64,000 bases of DNA, from positions 378,727 through 442,726 of the forward strand of contig JADKGB010000001.1 of assembly GCA_016717225.1 (NCBI GenBank). Reading direction: 5' to 3'. The position numbers and the translations under genes are program-made. This DNA is from Flavobacteriales bacterium. GTDB taxonomy: Bacteria; Bacteroidota; Bacteroidia; Flavobacteriales_F; PHOS-HE28. The notes below the pieces were generated by a model. It had not been told where the DNA came from and searched no databases. It saw only the letters and a program-made list of their open reading frames with translations. Positions 10,300-18,314 of this stretch are shown here, one piece after another (positions within the stretch are counted from its first letter, which is position 1; each line of letters opens with the position of its first letter).

Positions 10300-11610
10300 A
10301 TGAAGAAGATCCTCTTCATCACCTACTACTGGCCTCCCAGCGGCGGCGCCGGTGTGCAGCGTGGGTTGAAGTTCGTGAAGTACCTGCCGGAATTCGGAGT
10401 GAAGCCCTTCGTGCTTACCGTTGATCCGGAACAAGCGAGTTATCCAAGCCTCGACGCATCGCTACTCGCCGAGGTGCCCGCGGGTGTTGAGGTGATCCGA
10501 ACAAAGTCGTTCGAGCCCTTGCGCATTCTCGCGGCCATCGGCGGAAAAAATGCAGTGCCGCACGCTGGTTTCGCAGGGGCGAATAAGGAAGGCCTGATTC
10601 AACGGGCCATGCGCTGGGTGCGTGGCAACTGGATGATACCGGATGCCCGCAGAGGCTGGGTGAAGTACGCGGTGAAGGCCGCTGCGAAAGTGATCGAACG
10701 CGAAAAGATCGGAACCATCGTGATCTCTTCGCCCCCGCACAGCTCACAGCTCATCGGGCTTGAACTGAAGAAGCGCTTTCCAATGTTGCGATGGATCGCC
10801 GATCTGCGTGATCCGTGGACCGATATCTACTTCACGAAGGAATTATTGAAAGGCGCGCGGGCGAAGCGGTTGGATGCAGCGTACGAGGCCGAAGTGATGA
10901 GAACCGCCGATGCTGTCGTTGTTGTTGGACCATCGATGAAGAGCTCGTTCGCTCAGCGATATGGCGCTGATGTGGAGAAGAAGATCAGCGTGATCACCAA
11001 CGGCTATGACCAGCGGGACATGGACCGGATCTCGAAGCCCTTGTTGAGCCATGACGAATTCCGCATCACCTATGTTGGAACGATGGCAGGTAGCTACGAC
11101 CCTCGCGTCTTCTTCAAAGCGATCTCCTCCCTGCGCGGGCAAGTGGCAGTGCCGATCAGGCTGCGTTTCGTTGGTAGTGTTTCATCGGAAGTGCGGACAA
11201 TGGCAGATCATGAAGGTGTCTCCGACCTCTGTCAGTGGATACCATCCGTACCGCACGACGACGCTCTTCGCGAAATGGCCGCCGCTCACATGCTCTTATT
11301 GGTGATCCCATCTGGCGAGGGAGTCGAACGGATCCTGACGGGCAAACTATTCGAATACATCGGAATAGGGCGGCCGATCATCGGCATTGGCCCGGAGAAG
11401 GGTGATGCGGCAGCGATCATCCACGAGTGCCGTGCAGGAAGGATCTTCGATCGATCATCGGAAAGGGAAATGAAGGATTGGATAGTGGCGAATCTCGATC
11501 GAACCATGGATGGTGTTGCGCTTCTAGAGAAGAACGGATCGCATGTGAAATACGAACGCCGGAATGCCGCTGAACGCCTTGCGGGGATCATCGCCAACTT
11601 CTCCCGGTAA
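10300..11610 (+). CDS. Glycosyltransferase (GT4-like, GT-B fold)
   Basis: A 436-residue retaining glycosyltransferase of the GT-B type. The N-terminus (ITYYWPPSGGAGVQRGLKF) is the glycine-rich acceptor-domain loop found in GT4 proteins. The C-terminal donor domain includes 'RITYVGTMAG' and a conserved 'LFEYIGIGRPIIGI' segment that precedes the nucleotide-sugar binding Glu/Gly region. Cytoplasmic or membrane-associated. It lies between YfhO and the NeuB-type gene and probably adds a residue to the same surface glycan. Donor and acceptor cannot be read from sequence. Confidence 0.85.
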   Translation: MKKILFITYYWPPSGGAGVQRGLKFVKYLPEFGVKPFVLTVDPEQASYPSLDASLLAEVPAGVEVIRTKSFEPLRILAAIGGKNAVPHAGFAGANKEGLIQRAMRWVRGNWMIPDARRGWVKYAVKAAAKVIEREKIGTIVISSPPHSSQLIGLELKKRFPMLRWIADLRDPWTDIYFTKELLKGARAKRLDAAYEAEVMRTADAVVVVGPSMKSSFAQRYGADVEKKISVITNGYDQRDMDRISKPLLSHDEFRITYVGTMAGSYDPRVFFKAISSLRGQVAVPIRLRFVGSVSSEVRTMADHEGVSDLCQWIPSVPHDDALREMAAAHMLLLVIPSGEGVERILTGKLFEYIGIGRPIIGIGPEKGDAAAIIHECRAGRIFDRSSEREMKDWIVANLDRTMDGVALLEKNGSHVKYERRNAAERLAGIIANFSR

Positions 11611-11622
11611 CTTGTGCAACGA

Positions 11623-12636
11623 ATGAAGCCCGTTTACATCATCGCCGAAGCAGGTGTCAACCACAACGGTAGCGTGGACATGGCCTTCAGGCTGGTCGAC
11701 CAAGCCAAGCACGCCGGAGCGGATTGCGTAAAGTTCCAGACGTTCCGGGCGGAGAAGATCGTGACGGCCGCTTCACCCAAGGCGAATTACCAGTTGGAGG
11801 TGACGGACAAGTCCGAGAGTCAGTTCGACATGCTGAAGAAGCTGGAGCTTGACCGCGACGCCTTTGCACGGATCAAGGCGCACTGTGAGAAGGTGGGGAT
11901 CCACTTCATGAGTACGCCCTACAACCCGGAAGATGCGGAACTGCTCAATGGACTTGATGTGGATGCCTTCAAGATCGCCAGCGGGCAACTGGTTGAACTG
12001 CCTTTCCTCAAACAAGTCGCTCTCTACGGCAAGCGCATGATCGTGAGCACGGGCATGGCGGACATGGCCGAGGTGAAGGAAGCGGTCGAGGCGATCCGCA
12101 GTACAGGGAACCAGGACCTCGTCGTGCTTCAATGCAACACGGATTACCCGTCGCGTGTGGAGGACGTGAACATCCGCGCGATGCTCACCATGCGCGATGA
12201 GTTGAAGGTGCGCGTAGGATACAGCGACCATGTGCCGAACAACCATGCGTGCTTCGCGGCAGTGGCGTTGGGCGCAGAGATGATCGAGAAGCACTTCACC
12301 TTGGACAACAATTTGCCCGGTCCGGACCACTCGAGTTCGTTGGAGCCCGAGGCGTTCAGGCAATTGGTCGTCGGTATTCGTGATATCGAAAAGTGTTTGG
12401 GCGACGGGATCAAGCGCCCCAGCGAACGGGAAAAGACGAACACGTTCGGCATGCGGCGAAGTATGGTCGCAACGCGTGACTTGTCCGCAGGTACGGTCCT
12501 GAAGTTGGATGACATCGGCTTCAAACGCCCAGCCAGTGGTATTGCACCGAAGCATCTGGATGAGCTTCTTGGAAGGACGCTGATCGCTGATGTGCGCGCG
12601 GATCAGTCTTTTACATGGGAATCGGTCAAAAACTGA
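11623..12636 (+). CDS. neuB: N-acetylneuraminate/nonulosonate synthase (NeuB family)
   Basis: A 337-residue synthase that condenses phosphoenolpyruvate with a hexosamine-type aldehyde to give a nine-carbon nonulosonic acid. The ATG at 11623 gives the classic start MKPVYIIAEAGVNHNG. A GTG 9 bases upstream is also in frame. The TIM barrel (about 1-270) has KFQTF, FKIASGQL, STGMAD and the DHSSSLEP substrate segment; a C-terminal SAF/antifreeze-like domain spans about 280-337. It is packed between a glycosyltransferase and a GNAT-TIM fusion, with start-to-stop gaps of only a few bases. Whether the product is sialic, legionaminic or another nonulosonic acid is not decided by sequence alone. Confidence 0.93.
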   Translation: MKPVYIIAEAGVNHNGSVDMAFRLVDQAKHAGADCVKFQTFRAEKIVTAASPKANYQLEVTDKSESQFDMLKKLELDRDAFARIKAHCEKVGIHFMSTPYNPEDAELLNGLDVDAFKIASGQLVELPFLKQVALYGKRMIVSTGMADMAEVKEAVEAIRSTGNQDLVVLQCNTDYPSRVEDVNIRAMLTMRDELKVRVGYSDHVPNNHACFAAVALGAEMIEKHFTLDNNLPGPDHSSSLEPEAFRQLVVGIRDIEKCLGDGIKRPSEREKTNTFGMRRSMVATRDLSAGTVLKLDDIGFKRPASGIAPKHLDELLGRTLIADVRADQSFTWESVKN

Positions 12637-12639
12637 CCC

Positions 12640-13917
12640 ATGGCCCAACGTCGCATTTCCATCGATGACACTGCATTGCTTCATTCATTCCTTGATGGAG
12701 CGGGTGATTCGCCAAAGACCTTCCGCTACTTCGATGCGCGACCGTTCGATGTGCTGAAGAACCACTTGAGCACATGGCTGTGGATAGATGGAGGAAGCCC
12801 TGTTGCCTACGGCCACCTGGATGTAGAGGATGGAATCGTGTGGCTGGGCATCGCCGTGCAGCAGAAGCATTGGGGCAAAGGCTTCGGTGCGTGGATGATG
12901 AAGCTGCTCCTCGACAGTGCGCGAGCCTGCGGTGTGCAACGCATCAAGCTCTCGGTGGATAATGACAATGCATCCGCGATCGCGCTCTATACACGGTATG
13001 GCTTCGTTCTCGATCTGCGCAACGAACGCAACAGCTTTTATACCTGTGACCTATCGCCGAAACGCGAAGCGGTGATGAGTTCGTTGGCCTTCATGGGCAT
13101 GGGGGTTGAGGAAATGATCAAGATCGCGGACCGCGAATTCATGGCTTTGGAATTCAGCAGCGGAATGCCGTTCCACGATAGTATGGAGCACATTTTCCAC
13201 GAGGCGCCCATGCGTCGGTTCGCGCACAACTACTTCCCCGCGCCAAAAGTTCCGTTCGTTCTCAACCTGGGTTCTACCAACGAAGAGAATCGCCGCCGCT
13301 CGATCGATCATTGTGTACGTGGGATCGCGATGAGCCATGCCGTGGGTGCACCGTTCTTCAGTGCACATTCCGGTTTCTGTGTGGATCCGAAGCCCAGCGA
13401 GTTGGGTCGAAAACTCGAACAGATCCAGCACATCGACCGTGAAGCGAACTGGTCGCATTTCATCGCATCGGTTTGTGAGGTTTTGTCGCTTACGCGCGAC
13501 TTTCCAACGGGATTCTTGCTCGAGAACAACGTGTTGGCCCAGGTGAACCGGTATGCCGATGGGACGAACCCGCTTTTGTGTGTGGAAGCCAGCGAGCAAC
13601 TGCGATTGATAAGCGAGGTGAAAGACCCGCGCGTCGGTTTGCTCTTCGACACGGCGCACATGAAGGTTTCCGCAAAAACCTTGGGCTTCGATCTGGCTTC
13701 TTCAACCTTGGAATTGCTACCGCACGTGCGGTGCGTTCATCACAGTGACAATGATGGGCTGGTGGACGACAACCGCCCCTTCGATGCGGGCTATTGGTTC
13801 TTGCCCTTTATGGACCACGCGAAGCATGCGGTTCATGTTCTGGAAACAAAGAAGTGTTCTGCTGCCGAACTTCGCCGCATGGGATCCTTGTTGTTCAATG
13901 CCGTCAGTTCCTCATGA
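12640..13917 (+). CDS. GNAT acetyltransferase fused to a xylose-isomerase-like TIM barrel
   Basis: A 425-residue two-domain protein. Residues about 1-143 form a GNAT N-acetyltransferase: the acetyl-CoA pyrophosphate loop 'QQKHWGKGFG' is followed by the IKLSVDNDNASAIALYTRYGF C-terminal core. Residues about 148-425 form a sugar isomerase/AP-endonuclease-2-like TIM barrel with likely metal ligands in 'SAHSGFCVDP', 'LLENNV', 'LFDTAHMK' and 'CVHHSDNDG'. In context it probably acetylates an amino sugar and isomerises or epimerises a precursor or product of the nonulosonate route. The reactions are inferred. It ends in a 4-base ATGA overlap with the next gene. Confidence 0.8.
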   Translation: MAQRRISIDDTALLHSFLDGAGDSPKTFRYFDARPFDVLKNHLSTWLWIDGGSPVAYGHLDVEDGIVWLGIAVQQKHWGKGFGAWMMKLLLDSARACGVQRIKLSVDNDNASAIALYTRYGFVLDLRNERNSFYTCDLSPKREAVMSSLAFMGMGVEEMIKIADREFMALEFSSGMPFHDSMEHIFHEAPMRRFAHNYFPAPKVPFVLNLGSTNEENRRRSIDHCVRGIAMSHAVGAPFFSAHSGFCVDPKPSELGRKLEQIQHIDREANWSHFIASVCEVLSLTRDFPTGFLLENNVLAQVNRYADGTNPLLCVEASEQLRLISEVKDPRVGLLFDTAHMKVSAKTLGFDLASSTLELLPHVRCVHHSDNDGLVDDNRPFDAGYWFLPFMDHAKHAVHVLETKKCSAAELRRMGSLLFNAVSSS

Positions 13918-15386
13918 GCCATAGTCCTTCCATCGCTGAACTCCTGATCCGCGACACGCTCACGATCCGAGATGCGCTCTCGGTGATCGATCGGAACGCC
14001 CAAGGCGTTTGCTTCGTGGTGGATCCCAAAGGGGTGTTGATCGGAGTGCTCACCGATGGGGATATCCGAAGGGCGTTGATAGCAGGACGAACACTGGATC
14101 ACCCCTTGATCGATGTGGTGCAGCGCAAGTTCACGGCACTGCCGGTTACCACACCCGTGGAACACATCCAAGCGAAGTTGAACGATACTGTACGGCACAT
14201 TCCCTTGCTCGATGAACAAGGCGTGCCTGTGGACTTCGCGAGCACCCGTCGTGCGCATCGGATTCAGGTGATGTCACCACAACTGGATGGCAACGAACTC
14301 GCTTACGTCACCGAGTGCTTGAAGACCGGTTGGATCAGTTCGCAAGGGGCATACGTGAAGAAGTTCGAAACGCAATTCGCGGAACGCTGCGCTATGCCGC
14401 ATGCTCTCGCGGTAAGCAACGGCACAGTGGCCATTCACCTGGCTCTGGTTGCACTGGGCGTCGGCGAGGGTGATGAGGTCATCGTTCCCGATCTCACGTT
14501 CGCTGCAAGTATCAACACGATCATCCATGCCGGCGCAACACCCGTGATCGCTGATGTGGATCCGATCACATGGACACTCGATCCCGCTGAGGTCGAAAAG
14601 CTCATCACGCCGCGGACCAAGGCGATCATGCCTGTGCATCTCTATGGGCATCCGTGCCGGATGGATGAGTTGATGGCGATCGCGAAGAAACACAACCTCT
14701 TCGTGGTCGAAGATTCCGCTGAAGCACTGGGTGCGTTGTACAAAGGCAGGCCTGTCGGCAGCTTCGGTGATGCCGCGACCTTCAGCTTTTTCGGCAACAA
14801 AACGATCACCACTGGAGAAGGCGGCATGGTGCTTTTCCGCGATCCGGTCATTGCCGATCGTGCTATCGTTCTGCGCGATCACGGCATGGACAAGCAGAAG
14901 CGGTACTGGCACCAAATGGTCGGCTACAACTACCGCATGACCAACATGCAGGCGGCTATTGGCGTGGCTCAGCTGGAGCGATTGGATGAATTCGTGCAGG
15001 CCAAACGCAGACTCGCCGCGATCTACAATGAAGGGCTTTCGCAACTCGGCGACATCGGGCTTCCACCGGAGGAAACATGGGCGTTCAACGGATTCTGGTT
15101 GTACTCGTGTTTGATCGGCGAGGGCTTCGGTATGAAACGCGATGAGTTGATCGAGAAGATGATGAAGAACGGTGTGGAAACACGGCCGTTGTTCTACCCG
15201 CTCCACGAAATGCCGCCCTACACGAAGTACATCCTACCCGGCCAGCGATTCGAAGTGAGTACGAGACTTTCACAAGCAGGTATCAGTTTGCCAAGCTCGG
15301 TGACGATCACACGTGAAGAACAGGACAGCGTGATCGGCTCCATGCGCACCATCCACGACACGCGTAAGCTCCACGTTATTGTGTGA
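13914..15386 (+). CDS. CBS-domain pair fused to DegT/DnrJ/EryC1 aminotransferase (LegC-like)
   Basis: A 490-residue protein starting at the ATG that overlaps the previous stop codon. Residues about 8-115 are a CBS pair (VVDPKGVLIGVLTDGDIRRAL), the kind usually attached to PtmE-type nucleotidyltransferases. Residues about 118-490 are a PLP-dependent sugar aminotransferase: TGWISSQGAYVKKFE, VSNGTVAIHLAL, VEDSAEALGA and the Schiff-base lysine in 'FGNKTITTGEGG'. It probably installs an amino group on a 4-keto UDP- or GDP-sugar, as LegC/PseC do. The CBS module suggests nucleotide-sensitive regulation. The next gene begins inside its stop codon (TGATG), so the two are translationally coupled. Confidence 0.88.
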   Translation: MSHSPSIAELLIRDTLTIRDALSVIDRNAQGVCFVVDPKGVLIGVLTDGDIRRALIAGRTLDHPLIDVVQRKFTALPVTTPVEHIQAKLNDTVRHIPLLDEQGVPVDFASTRRAHRIQVMSPQLDGNELAYVTECLKTGWISSQGAYVKKFETQFAERCAMPHALAVSNGTVAIHLALVALGVGEGDEVIVPDLTFAASINTIIHAGATPVIADVDPITWTLDPAEVEKLITPRTKAIMPVHLYGHPCRMDELMAIAKKHNLFVVEDSAEALGALYKGRPVGSFGDAATFSFFGNKTITTGEGGMVLFRDPVIADRAIVLRDHGMDKQKRYWHQMVGYNYRMTNMQAAIGVAQLERLDEFVQAKRRLAAIYNEGLSQLGDIGLPPEETWAFNGFWLYSCLIGEGFGMKRDELIEKMMKNGVETRPLFYPLHEMPPYTKYILPGQRFEVSTRLSQAGISLPSSVTITREEQDSVIGSMRTIHDTRKLHVIV

Positions 15387-16186
15387 TGCGGACGCTTTAC
15401 CTCATACCAGCGCGCGGTGGGAGCAAGGGCTTGCCCGGAAAGAATATCCGTCCCTTGTTGGGGAAGCCGTTGATCGCCTGGACCATCGAAACCGCATTGA
15501 AGGCGGCTGAACGGTCACCCGGCCGTGTCGTAGTTTCCACGGATGATGAAGCGATCGCGGATGTGGCGAGGTCGTGCGGGGCTGAAGTTCCGTTCATGCG
15601 ACCAAATGAACTGGCCACGGACGGTGCTAGTTCGATGGACGTTGTGCTTCACGCGCTCAACTGGTTCGAACAAAAGGGTGAGCAGTTCGATCTGGTCTGT
15701 ATGCTGGAAGCCACTTCGCCGCAGCGCGATGTGAACGATGTGATCGGGGCTATGGACATGCTTATCGCCACACAACAAGCGGAGAGCATCGTAGGCGTGT
15801 GCAGGAGCGAGAGCGGCCATCCAGTGTTCCTCGCCCATAAGCGGGAAGACCACATCATCTCACCCTATCAAGGAGACACGTTCCACTTCTTGCGCCGGCA
15901 GGAGATCGATGACGTTTACTTCTTCGAAGGCAGCCTGTACATCGCTCGCACCAGCACGCTGAAGGAGCGCAAGTCATTCTACCATGATCGCACCTTGGGC
16001 TATGAAATGCCAAAGTGGAAATCGTTCGAAGTGGATGACCTAACCGACTTCATCGTGATCGAACAATTGTTGAAGGCCCGACAAGAAGGGCTGTTGAAGG
16101 AAGGGGGCCCCCGGCCTGCCGCGGTTTGGCGGGGGGGGGGGCCGGGGGGGGCCGGCCGGGGGGGGGGGGGGGGCCTGGACCGATGA
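15386..16186 (+). CDS. neuA: Acylneuraminate cytidylyltransferase (NeuA-like), C-terminus disturbed
   Basis: Activates a nonulosonic acid with CTP to the CMP-sugar. The start ATG overlaps the upstream stop. 'YLIPARGGSKGLPGKNI' is the conserved nucleotide-binding loop, and 'MLEATSPQR' and 'DDVYFFEGSLYIAR' are typical of the family. The genuine protein seems to end near residue 235 (EQLLKARQEGLLKE). Beyond that the frame passes into a tract of almost pure G/C (16102-16179) that yields low-complexity Gly/Arg before a TGA overlapping the next ATG. The enzyme domain is complete; the last about 25 residues are doubtful. Confidence 0.88.
   Translation: MRTLYLIPARGGSKGLPGKNIRPLLGKPLIAWTIETALKAAERSPGRVVVSTDDEAIADVARSCGAEVPFMRPNELATDGASSMDVVLHALNWFEQKGEQFDLVCMLEATSPQRDVNDVIGAMDMLIATQQAESIVGVCRSESGHPVFLAHKREDHIISPYQGDTFHFLRRQEIDDVYFFEGSLYIARTSTLKERKSFYHDRTLGYEMPKWKSFEVDDLTDFIVIEQLLKARQEGLLKEGGPRPAAVWRGGGPGGAGRGGGGGLDR
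16102..16179. other. Abnormal poly-G/GC tract at the neuA 3' end
   Basis: About 78 bases consist almost only of G and C, including an 11-G run near 16131 and a 16-G run at 16158-16173. Nothing else in the window looks like this. It lies across the join between neuA and the class III aminotransferase. Base-calling or assembly artefact is the simplest explanation; a genuine G-quadruplex-forming insertion is possible but less likely. Confidence 0.8.
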
Positions 16187-17535
16187 ACTATTCCGATCGC
16201 CTGCACAAGGCCATTCCTGGTGGCGCCCACACGTATAGTCGTGGTGATGACCAGTATCCTTCCAACGCGCCGCCGATCCTCGCACGAGGCAAGGGCGCGT
16301 ATGTGTGGGATGCGGATGGAAAGCGCTACCTCGACTATGGCATGGGTCTTCGAGCGGTGACACTGGGCTACGCGAACGAAGCTGTGAATGCGGCCGCCAT
16401 CGCTGAGATCGAGAAGGGCAACAACCTCACGCGGGCGTCGCTCACCGAATTGGAAGCGGCGGAGAAAATGCTTTCACTTTTCCCTTGGGCCGATCAGGTG
16501 AAGTTCGCCAAGAATGGAAGCATCGTTACCACCGCTGCTGTGAAGCTCGCACGTGCTTTCACTGGGCGCACGCATGTGGCCGTGCCTGCCGAGCAGCCGT
16601 TCTTTACCTATGATGATTGGTTCATCGGCACAACGCCCATGGACAAGGGGATCCCGGCGGAGAACAAGGCGCTCAGCCTGAAATTCAAGTACAACGACAT
16701 CGCGTCGCTGGAGAAGCTCTTCGCTGAGAACCCGGGAAAGATCGCTTGCGTGATGCTCGAGCCCGCGACTTCCGTATCGCCATGTTCCGTTCTATGTGCG
16801 AACATGTTGGAACCGAAGTCGTGCGCTGGTTGTGCGAACAAGAGCGCGAACTTCCTGCATCAGGTAAAGGCCCTTTGTCATACGCACGGTGCCGTGTTCG
16901 TTCTGGATGAGATGATCACCGGTTTCAGGTGGGACCTGCACGGTGCGATGAAGGTCTACGACGTTGAACCAGACCTCGCCACCTTTGGCAAAGGCATGGC
17001 GAACGGATTCGCGCTAGCGGCGCTCATTGGCAAGAAGGAGATCATGGAACTGGGCGGTATTCGCGAAGCGGGTGCTGAACGTGTTTTCCTGATCAGTACC
17101 ACCCACGGAAGTGAGATGAGCGCGTTCGGAGCCTTCAACAAGACCGTGGATCTTTACAAGGAGCTACAGGTCACGGATCACCTGTGGAACTATGGTCGTC
17201 GATTGATCGAAGGGCTGAACGCAGTTGCGAAGGAAGCGGGTGTGGCGGACCAGTTCATTGCCCACGGTTTCGGCTGTTCGCCTTACTACACCACCAAGGA
17301 CAAAGACGGACAAGTTTCCCTTGCATTTCGAACACTGTGGAGCCAGGAGATGATCAAGGAAGGTGTGTTGATGCCATGGGTGGCACTATCGCTGGCCCAC
17401 GGCGATGCGGAACTCGACCAGACCTTGTCTGCAGCGCGAAAGGCCTTGAAAGTCTATGCTGCCGCATTGCAGGATGGAGTGGAGAAACACCTCGTTGGTG
17501 CGGTGATCAAGCCAGTATTTCGGAAGTCGAATTGA
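16183..17535 (+). CDS. Class III aminotransferase (glutamate-1-semialdehyde aminomutase-like)
   Basis: A 450-residue PLP enzyme of the HemL-like class III fold. Visible features are the N-terminal 'PGGAHTYSRG' segment, the cofactor/substrate region 'VLDEMITGFRW' and the PLP lysine in 'FGKGMANGF'. True HemL makes 5-aminolevulinate, but the position after neuA and before an SDR, and the inserted cysteine-rich loop (CSVLC..MLEPKSCAGC), point to a sugar-modifying role. Such HemL-like/SDR pairs recur in nonulosonate loci, so it may aminate an oxidised position of the sugar. The first codons lie just after the poly-G tract, so the exact N-terminus depends on that sequence. Confidence 0.83.
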   Translation: MNYSDRLHKAIPGGAHTYSRGDDQYPSNAPPILARGKGAYVWDADGKRYLDYGMGLRAVTLGYANEAVNAAAIAEIEKGNNLTRASLTELEAAEKMLSLFPWADQVKFAKNGSIVTTAAVKLARAFTGRTHVAVPAEQPFFTYDDWFIGTTPMDKGIPAENKALSLKFKYNDIASLEKLFAENPGKIACVMLEPATSVSPCSVLCANMLEPKSCAGCANKSANFLHQVKALCHTHGAVFVLDEMITGFRWDLHGAMKVYDVEPDLATFGKGMANGFALAALIGKKEIMELGGIREAGAERVFLISTTHGSEMSAFGAFNKTVDLYKELQVTDHLWNYGRRLIEGLNAVAKEAGVADQFIAHGFGCSPYYTTKDKDGQVSLAFRTLWSQEMIKEGVLMPWVALSLAHGDAELDQTLSAARKALKVYAAALQDGVEKHLVGAVIKPVFRKSN

Positions 17536-17536
17536 G

Positions 17537-18314
17537 ATGGACGCACTACTGAAGGACAAAGTGGTAGTGATCACCGGCGGTGCAGGTCGCCTTGGGAGCG
17601 CCTTCACTGAAGCGATGATCGGAGCAGGAGGTCGCGTGGTGATCGCCGAATTGGACAACGCCATCACGCGCAAGAACATTTTGGATCTTACGGCGCGCTT
17701 CGGCGACAAGTTGGTCGCCGTTACCACGGACGTTACCAACAAGGATTCGCTCAACGCATTGATCGAAGCGAGTGTAAAGGCGTTCGGGAAAGTGGATGCG
17801 CTGCTGAACAATGCGTACCCGCGCAACGCCAACTATGGGCGCCGTTTCGAACAGGTCGAGTACGCTGATTTCGCCGATAACCTGGGCATGCACGCAGGTG
17901 GATACTTCCTGGCCTCACAGCGCTTCATCGAGCACTTCAAAAAACAGGGCCACGGCAACATCGTGAACATGGCGAGCATCTACGGGAGTGGTTGCGCCAC
18001 GATTCGATGTGTACGCCGGCACCGAAATGACCATGCCTGTGGAATACGCGGTGATCAAGAGCGGTATCATCCATCTCACGAAATACATCGCGAGCTATTG
18101 TGCAGGGTTGAATATCCGTTGCAATGCCATCAGTCCCGGTGGTATTCTCGCAGGCCAGCCACCCGAATTCCTGGAACGCTACAAGGAACACGCCCTCTCC
18201 AAAGGCATGTTGAACGAGCAGGATGTCTGTGGAACGCTGCTCTATTTGCTGTCCGATCTTTCCTCTTACATCAACGGCCAGAACATCGTCGTGGATGATG
18301 GGTGGACGTTGTGA
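17537..18314 (+). CDS. SDR family oxidoreductase, frameshifted
   Basis: A short-chain dehydrogenase of about 258 residues. The N-terminal frame holds the NAD(P)-binding loop 'VVITGGAGRLGSAF', a 'LLNNAY' motif and the 'GHGNIVNMASIYG' serine region. The catalytic Tyr-x-x-x-Lys (EYAVIKSG) and 'NAISPGGI' lie in a second frame that begins at about 17988. Dropping one base of 'gggagtgg' (about 17983-17988) gives an uninterrupted IYGVVAPRFDVY, so a one-base error or a recent mutation is likely. It probably oxidises the nonulosonate or its precursor so the neighbouring HemL-like enzyme can aminate it. It meets the next, convergent gene stop to stop. Confidence 0.8.

Noticed and set aside
16183..17535. 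True hemL (tetrapyrrole synthesis)
   Set aside because: Embedded between neuA and an SDR in a glycan operon and carrying an extra cysteine-rich loop; a sugar aminotransferase is more likely.
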